This document shows positions 62,444 through 64,000 of a DNA stretch of 64,000 nucleotides, piece after piece. Positions within the stretch are counted from its first letter, which is position 1, and each line of letters opens with the position of its first letter. The DNA comes from Mesoterricola sediminis (lineage in GTDB: Bacteria; Acidobacteriota; Holophagae; Holophagales; Holophagaceae): contig NZ_AP027081.1 in NCBI RefSeq assembly GCF_030295425.1, forward strand, positions 124,001 through 188,000, read 5' to 3'. The position numbers and the translations under genes were made by a program. The notes under the pieces were generated by a model. The model saw only the letters and a list, made by a program, of their open reading frames with translations. It searched no databases and was not told the origin of the DNA.

Positions 62444-63296
62444 GTCCGTCGCCGCCCTCCTCCTCCTCGCCGCCGCCCTCCCCGGGATGGCCGGCGAGCC
62501 GGCGGGAACGGCCCCGCTCCGGGCCGGGCTGGTCCGCCTCGAGCGCCAGCTCCACGGCCGCATCGGCGTGGCCGCGCGGCAAGGCTCCCGTTCCCTCACC
62601 TACCGGGGGGACACGCGTTTCGCCACCTGCTCCACCTTCAAGTGGGTGCTGGGCGCCGCCATCCTGGAGGCCGTGGACGCGGGCCGCCTGCGCCTGGACC
62701 AGCCGGTGCCCCTCCGGGAGGCCGCCCTCGTGGCCCACAGCCCCGTCACCCGCGCCCGGCTCGCCGAGGGGAGCCTGTCGGTGGCGGACCTGTGCGAGGC
62801 CACCCTCACCGTGAGCGACAACGGGGCCGCGAACCTGCTGGAGCCGCTGATCGGCGGACCCGCCGGCCTCCAGGCCTTCGCCCGGCGCCTGGGGGACCGG
62901 ATGTTCCGCCGCGACCGCCCGGAACCGGAGCTCAATACGAACCTGCCGGGGGATCCCCGGGACACCACGAGCCCGGCGGCCATGACCGGCCTCCTGGTCC
63001 GGGTGATGACCACGGGCGTCCTGGCCCCGCCCTCCCGGGACCGGCTCCTGGGCTGGATGAAGGCCGCCACCACGGGCGCGGCCCGCATCCGGGCCGGGGT
63101 CCCGGCGGGGTGGACCGTGGCCGACAAGACCGGCACGGGCCTGCGGGGCGCCGCCCATGACGTGGCGGTCCTGATGCCCCCGGACGGCGAGGCGGTCTAC
63201 CTCACCGTCTTCGTGAACGCCCCCCGGGCCACCCCCGCGGAACGGGACGCGGCCATCGCGGAGGCGACGCGGCGGGTCCTGGACGCCCTCCGCTAG
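62427..63296 (+). CDS. Class A serine beta-lactamase
   Basis: This 289-residue protein has a signal peptide (RSVAALLLLAAALPGMAGEP). All class A marks are present, at positions that nearly equal Ambler numbering: CSTFK with nucleophile S69 (Ambler 70), SDN at 130-132, EPELN at 166-170 in ELNTNLPGDPRDT, and KTG at 234-236. A Cys precedes the nucleophile (Ambler 69), but the position 238 Cys of disulfide-bridged carbapenemases is not seen (KTGTGLRG). It would hydrolyse penicillins and perhaps cephalosporins in the periplasm. GTG 62427 overlaps gdhA; a later ATG would lose the signal. No regulator is adjacent. Confidence 0.9.
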   Translation: MGSTPRSVAALLLLAAALPGMAGEPAGTAPLRAGLVRLERQLHGRIGVAARQGSRSLTYRGDTRFATCSTFKWVLGAAILEAVDAGRLRLDQPVPLREAALVAHSPVTRARLAEGSLSVADLCEATLTVSDNGAANLLEPLIGGPAGLQAFARRLGDRMFRRDRPEPELNTNLPGDPRDTTSPAAMTGLLVRVMTTGVLAPPSRDRLLGWMKAATTGAARIRAGVPAGWTVADKTGTGLRGAAHDVAVLMPPDGEAVYLTVFVNAPRATPAERDAAIAEATRRVLDALR

Positions 63297-63409
63297 GGTG
63301 GGTTCGTGATCTAGGATAGTAATGGCTAATACCCATCCGTGCCGGAGCATGAGGGAGCTGGAATAGTGAGTCTGTGCTGCAGTGCCTGATGGCGCCGCGC
63401 ATTCGCAGC
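63297..63409. other. Intergenic tail after the beta-lactamase gene
   Basis: No gene, terminator or promoter is evident. Base composition is visibly less GC-rich than upstream, and this marks the left edge of an accessory stretch that continues to the window end. Confidence 0.5.
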
Positions 63410-63462
63410 ATCCTATTGGAACGCGGAGGCGCGGAGGATCTCGCTGAGGCTCGCGGAGAAAG
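63410..63462. repeat. Left copy of a ~50-base inverted repeat
   Basis: ATCCTATTGGAACGCGGAGG begins this copy and GCTCGCGGAGAAAGG closes it. The reverse complement of 63719-63769 matches it closely (ATCCTAT-GAAACGCGGAGG, GCGCGGAGGATCTCGC, then GAGG-TCGCGGAG), with about four mismatches and one gap. The pair brackets the GxxExxY remnant. Confidence 0.85.
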
Positions 63463-63464
63463 GA

Positions 63465-63764
63465 TCAAGCCCTTGTATGTATCACCCGCTTGATTCCACC
63501 GTCTTTGAAAGGCCACTGACGGAAATTGAGGAGCAGGCCGACCTCCATTCCGCTGAAACGCAGCTGGGTGTTCAGTTGCGCGAAGTGGGCATCCATCAGT
63601 TTCTCGACCGCCTTAGCCTCCACGGCCACGAGGTCGTCAACCAGCAAATCCAGCCGGTAGGCCCGCTCAACCACAAGCCCCCTCCACTCGATATCCAGGG
63701 GCAGGTTCCAGGAGCGCTTTCCTCCGCGACCCTCTGCGAGATCCTCCGCGCCTCCGCGTTTCAT
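63465..63764 (-). pseudogene. GxxExxY-family protein, N-terminus lost
   Basis: This 99-residue frame matches the C-terminal two thirds of GxxExxY proteins, a small family with a PD-(D/E)xK-like nuclease core. YRLDLLVDDLVAVEAKAVEKL near residues 36-56 holds the D and ExK elements, and FSGMEVGLLLNF with KDGGIKRVIH is the usual ending. The N-terminal half, with the HRxLGPGLLESxYE motif, is missing. In its place the first 17 residues (MKRGGAEDLAEGRGGKR) are translated from the right-hand inverted repeat. It is probably a broken gene. Confidence 0.75.
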
Positions 63765-63769
63765 AGGAT
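63719..63769. repeat. Right copy of the ~50-base inverted repeat
   Basis: On the minus strand this reads ATCCTATGAAACGCGGAGGC onward and supplies the ATG and first codons of the truncated GxxExxY frame. It is the partner of 63410-63462, in the opposite orientation, and both lie at the ends of a 360-base segment. Confidence 0.85.
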
Positions 63770-63802
63770 CAATGAGGATCCGGAACGCTTGTCACCCTCC
63801 GC

Positions 63803-64000
63803 TCATAGCCTCAGCCAGATCACGATGCAGGCCAAAGCCACCTGGGCTGAGAAACTTCGCGCCGTTTTGTCGAACCTGGTGGCCAGCGCCCTGAACTGTT
63901 TGAGCTTGGCGAACCCATGCTCGATGGCATGGCGGGCCTCGTATAGGTGTGAGACCCAGGCCGCCGGATTCTTGCGCCGGGGATGAGGTGGGATGACGGC
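63803..64000 (-). mobile_element. IS5-type transposase, C-terminal part, cut by window edge
   Basis: The last 65 codons read AVIPPHPRRKNPAAWVSHLY at the window edge, then EARHAIEHGFAKLKQFRALATRFDKTAR and end VALACIVIWLRL before a stop at 63803-63805. This is the C-terminal end of IS5-family DDE transposases; the Glu of EHGFAKLKQFR is the last catalytic residue. The rest lies beyond base 64000, so completeness cannot be judged. The element's end probably lies near 63780-63800 (GGAACGCTTGTCACC), but no matching terminal repeat is available to confirm it. Confidence 0.82.

Overview
The window is very GC-rich (roughly 70% by eye) bacterial chromosome with dense gene packing. There are many ATGA, GTGA and TTGA stop/start overlaps and frequent GTG and TTG starts. 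The gene content (tungsten aldehyde oxidoreductases with a TupABC importer, HspR-type heat-shock control, DXP isoprenoid synthesis, a sigma-54 activator) suits an anaerobic or facultative Gram-negative bacterium. My best guess is Acidobacteriota of the Holophaga/Geothrix type, but this is inference from gene content and base composition only. I found no rRNA, tRNA or CRISPR array.

Left part (1-19.9 kb) is dominated by a tungsten-enzyme region, mostly on the minus strand. From the left edge come a frame-broken NodB-type deacetylase, QueD, and a DsbD on the plus strand. Next is an operon (7409 to 3305) that reads Fe-S subunit, aldehyde:ferredoxin oxidoreductase, FAD/NAD(P)H oxidoreductase, MoaD-like protein and a small unknown. 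It resembles the AorABC arrangement of NAD-coupled tungsten AORs. HU, L9, a PilZ protein and a secreted lipase-like protein separate it from a second AOR operon (13213 to 10350: Fe-S protein, a larger 742-residue AOR paralogue, ThiS-like carrier). Right of that lie tupC, tupB, pruA, tupA and a ModE-like regulator, then divergent moeA. Together these cover tungstate uptake, metal insertion into the pterin cofactor, sulfur carriers and two W enzymes. A proline-catabolic dehydrogenase gene is wedged inside the tungstate operon.

Middle part (20-46 kb): an SDR, an AmpG-like permease, the 2-oxoglutarate dehydrogenase E1, MscS, a Bax-inhibitor-1 protein, and an operon of two parvulin-type foldases, an S4 protein and a YhaM-like nuclease. 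Then comes xseB-ispA-dxs for isoprenoid precursor synthesis. A sigma-54 activator sits directly upstream of a putative sigma-54 promoter that serves a secreted Lys/Glu/Ala repeat protein. These are followed by ilvE, a MocR regulator with a cluster of ACCGG motifs, an M16 peptidase, two interlocked ABC-2 exporters, a small beta-barrel protein and rplS.

Right part (46-64 kb): trmD and yacG, then the heat-shock group dnaK, dnaJ and hspR, with no grpE beside it. A coupled operon follows: sigma factor, DnaC-like ATPase, MMPL exporter, MidA-like methyltransferase. After an M3 peptidase comes rplU, rpmA, obg, an in-frame nadD-rsfS fusion, a Glu/Leu dehydrogenase and a class A beta-lactamase. The last 700 bases are accessory: a decapitated GxxExxY gene bracketed by a ~50-base inverted repeat, and the C-terminal end of an IS5-type transposase that runs off the window.
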